Part shown: one piece after another, positions 6,841-7,040 of the stretch | Layout of the letters: the number at the start of each line of letters is the position of its first letter | How positions within the stretch are numbered: the stretch's first letter is position 1 | Assembly (NCBI GenBank): GCA_947653315.1 | Contig: CANTGP010000154.1 | Coordinates: 1-7,040 of the forward strand | Direction: 5' to 3' | DNA: 7,040 nt | Source: an uncultured Lachnospiraceae bacterium | GTDB taxonomy: Bacteria; Bacillota; Clostridia; Lachnospirales; Lachnospiraceae | The notes under the pieces: generated by a model | The model's input: the letters and a program-made list of their open reading frames with translations, nothing else | Told to the model about the DNA's origin: nothing | The model's database searches: none | Position numbers and translations under genes: made by a program

Positions 6841-7040
6841 GGGTTAGGGGGAAATTATTTTTGGTTTTGGTAACCGTTTTGTCTGAATGTTGTGTTGGGG
6901 GCGGACGCACGGGAGGGATTTTTTGGCGGGGAGGCGGCAGCGGGAGTGCCTGTCCCGGTTTTCCGTGCACTTTTTCCGGCTGGGAGTTTCTAAGCAGAAT
7001 GAGGAAGTGTGTCACAGGCTACGGTCGTCCTCAAGCGGCA
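6841..7040. other. Intergenic region without a supported gene, G-rich on the + strand
   Basis: No frame here has a start, ribosome binding site and recognisable protein. The stretch 6841-6950 is strikingly G-rich on the plus strand, with G runs at 6847-6851, 6897-6901, 6911-6913, 6915-6917 and 6928-6931. At the right edge the minus strand has an open frame of 16 codons that ends with TAG at 6992-6990; it could be the tail of a gene outside the window or mean nothing. A weak hairpin (6941-6945 with 6953-6957) is followed by four T on the plus strand. Confidence 0.5.

Noticed and set aside
6897..6931. G-quadruplex
   Set aside because: Four G runs are present but the loops are about 9, 1 and 10 bases, too long for a confident call, and the setting gives no further support.
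6941..6964. Hairpin CGGGA/TCCCG followed by GTTTT as a plus-strand terminator
   Set aside because: The stem is only 5 bp, the T run is four bases, and there is no plus-strand gene in the window for it to end.
1..7040. CRISPR array, insertion sequence, tRNA/rRNA, phage or toxin-antitoxin genes
   Set aside because: No spaced direct repeats, transposase-like frame, structural RNA motif or small paired genes were seen; the coding space is filled by the five minus-strand genes.

Overview
The window looks like a piece of a Clostridia chromosome, most likely from the family Lachnospiraceae. The reasons are the roughly half-GC composition, the style of the proteins, and the order polA, coaE, long FtsA-like gene, metallo-beta-lactamase gene, which I recall from that family. 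The taxonomic call is from memory of families and gene order, not from a search.

All five supported genes lie on the minus strand and read from right to left. They are: a small zinc-finger membrane protein (6752-6429), DNA polymerase I (6394-3746), dephospho-CoA kinase (3734-3138), a long FtsA/actin-like ATPase (3141-844) and a WalJ/YycJ-type metallo-hydrolase (818-18). The junctions are 34 bp, 11 bp, a 4-bp GTGA overlap and 25 bp, with no room for a terminator. I therefore read the five as one transcription unit starting from a plausible sigma-A-like promoter near 6812-6840. The last 17 bases at the left edge hold an AAGGA that could be the ribosome binding site of a further gene.

Functionally the unit combines DNA repair and replication (PolA, and probably WalJ), the last step of coenzyme A synthesis (CoaE), an actin-fold ATPase of the cell-division/pilus-assembly superfamily, and a possible membrane-tethered zinc-finger regulator. 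PolA and CoaE are textbook housekeeping enzymes with all key residues present, except that the proofreading domain of PolA is degenerate.

The least ordinary gene is the FtsA-like one. At 765 residues it is nearly twice the usual FtsA length. It carries a 15-bp tandem repeat at its N-terminus and, after the ATPase core, three diverged copies of a VNGK...NGR...NGDKIEI module that resembles a beta-grasp fold, the last copy separated by a long acidic linker. The right-hand 200 bases (6841-7040) contain no gene I can support. I did not find an undescribed defence, mobile or CRISPR-like system here.
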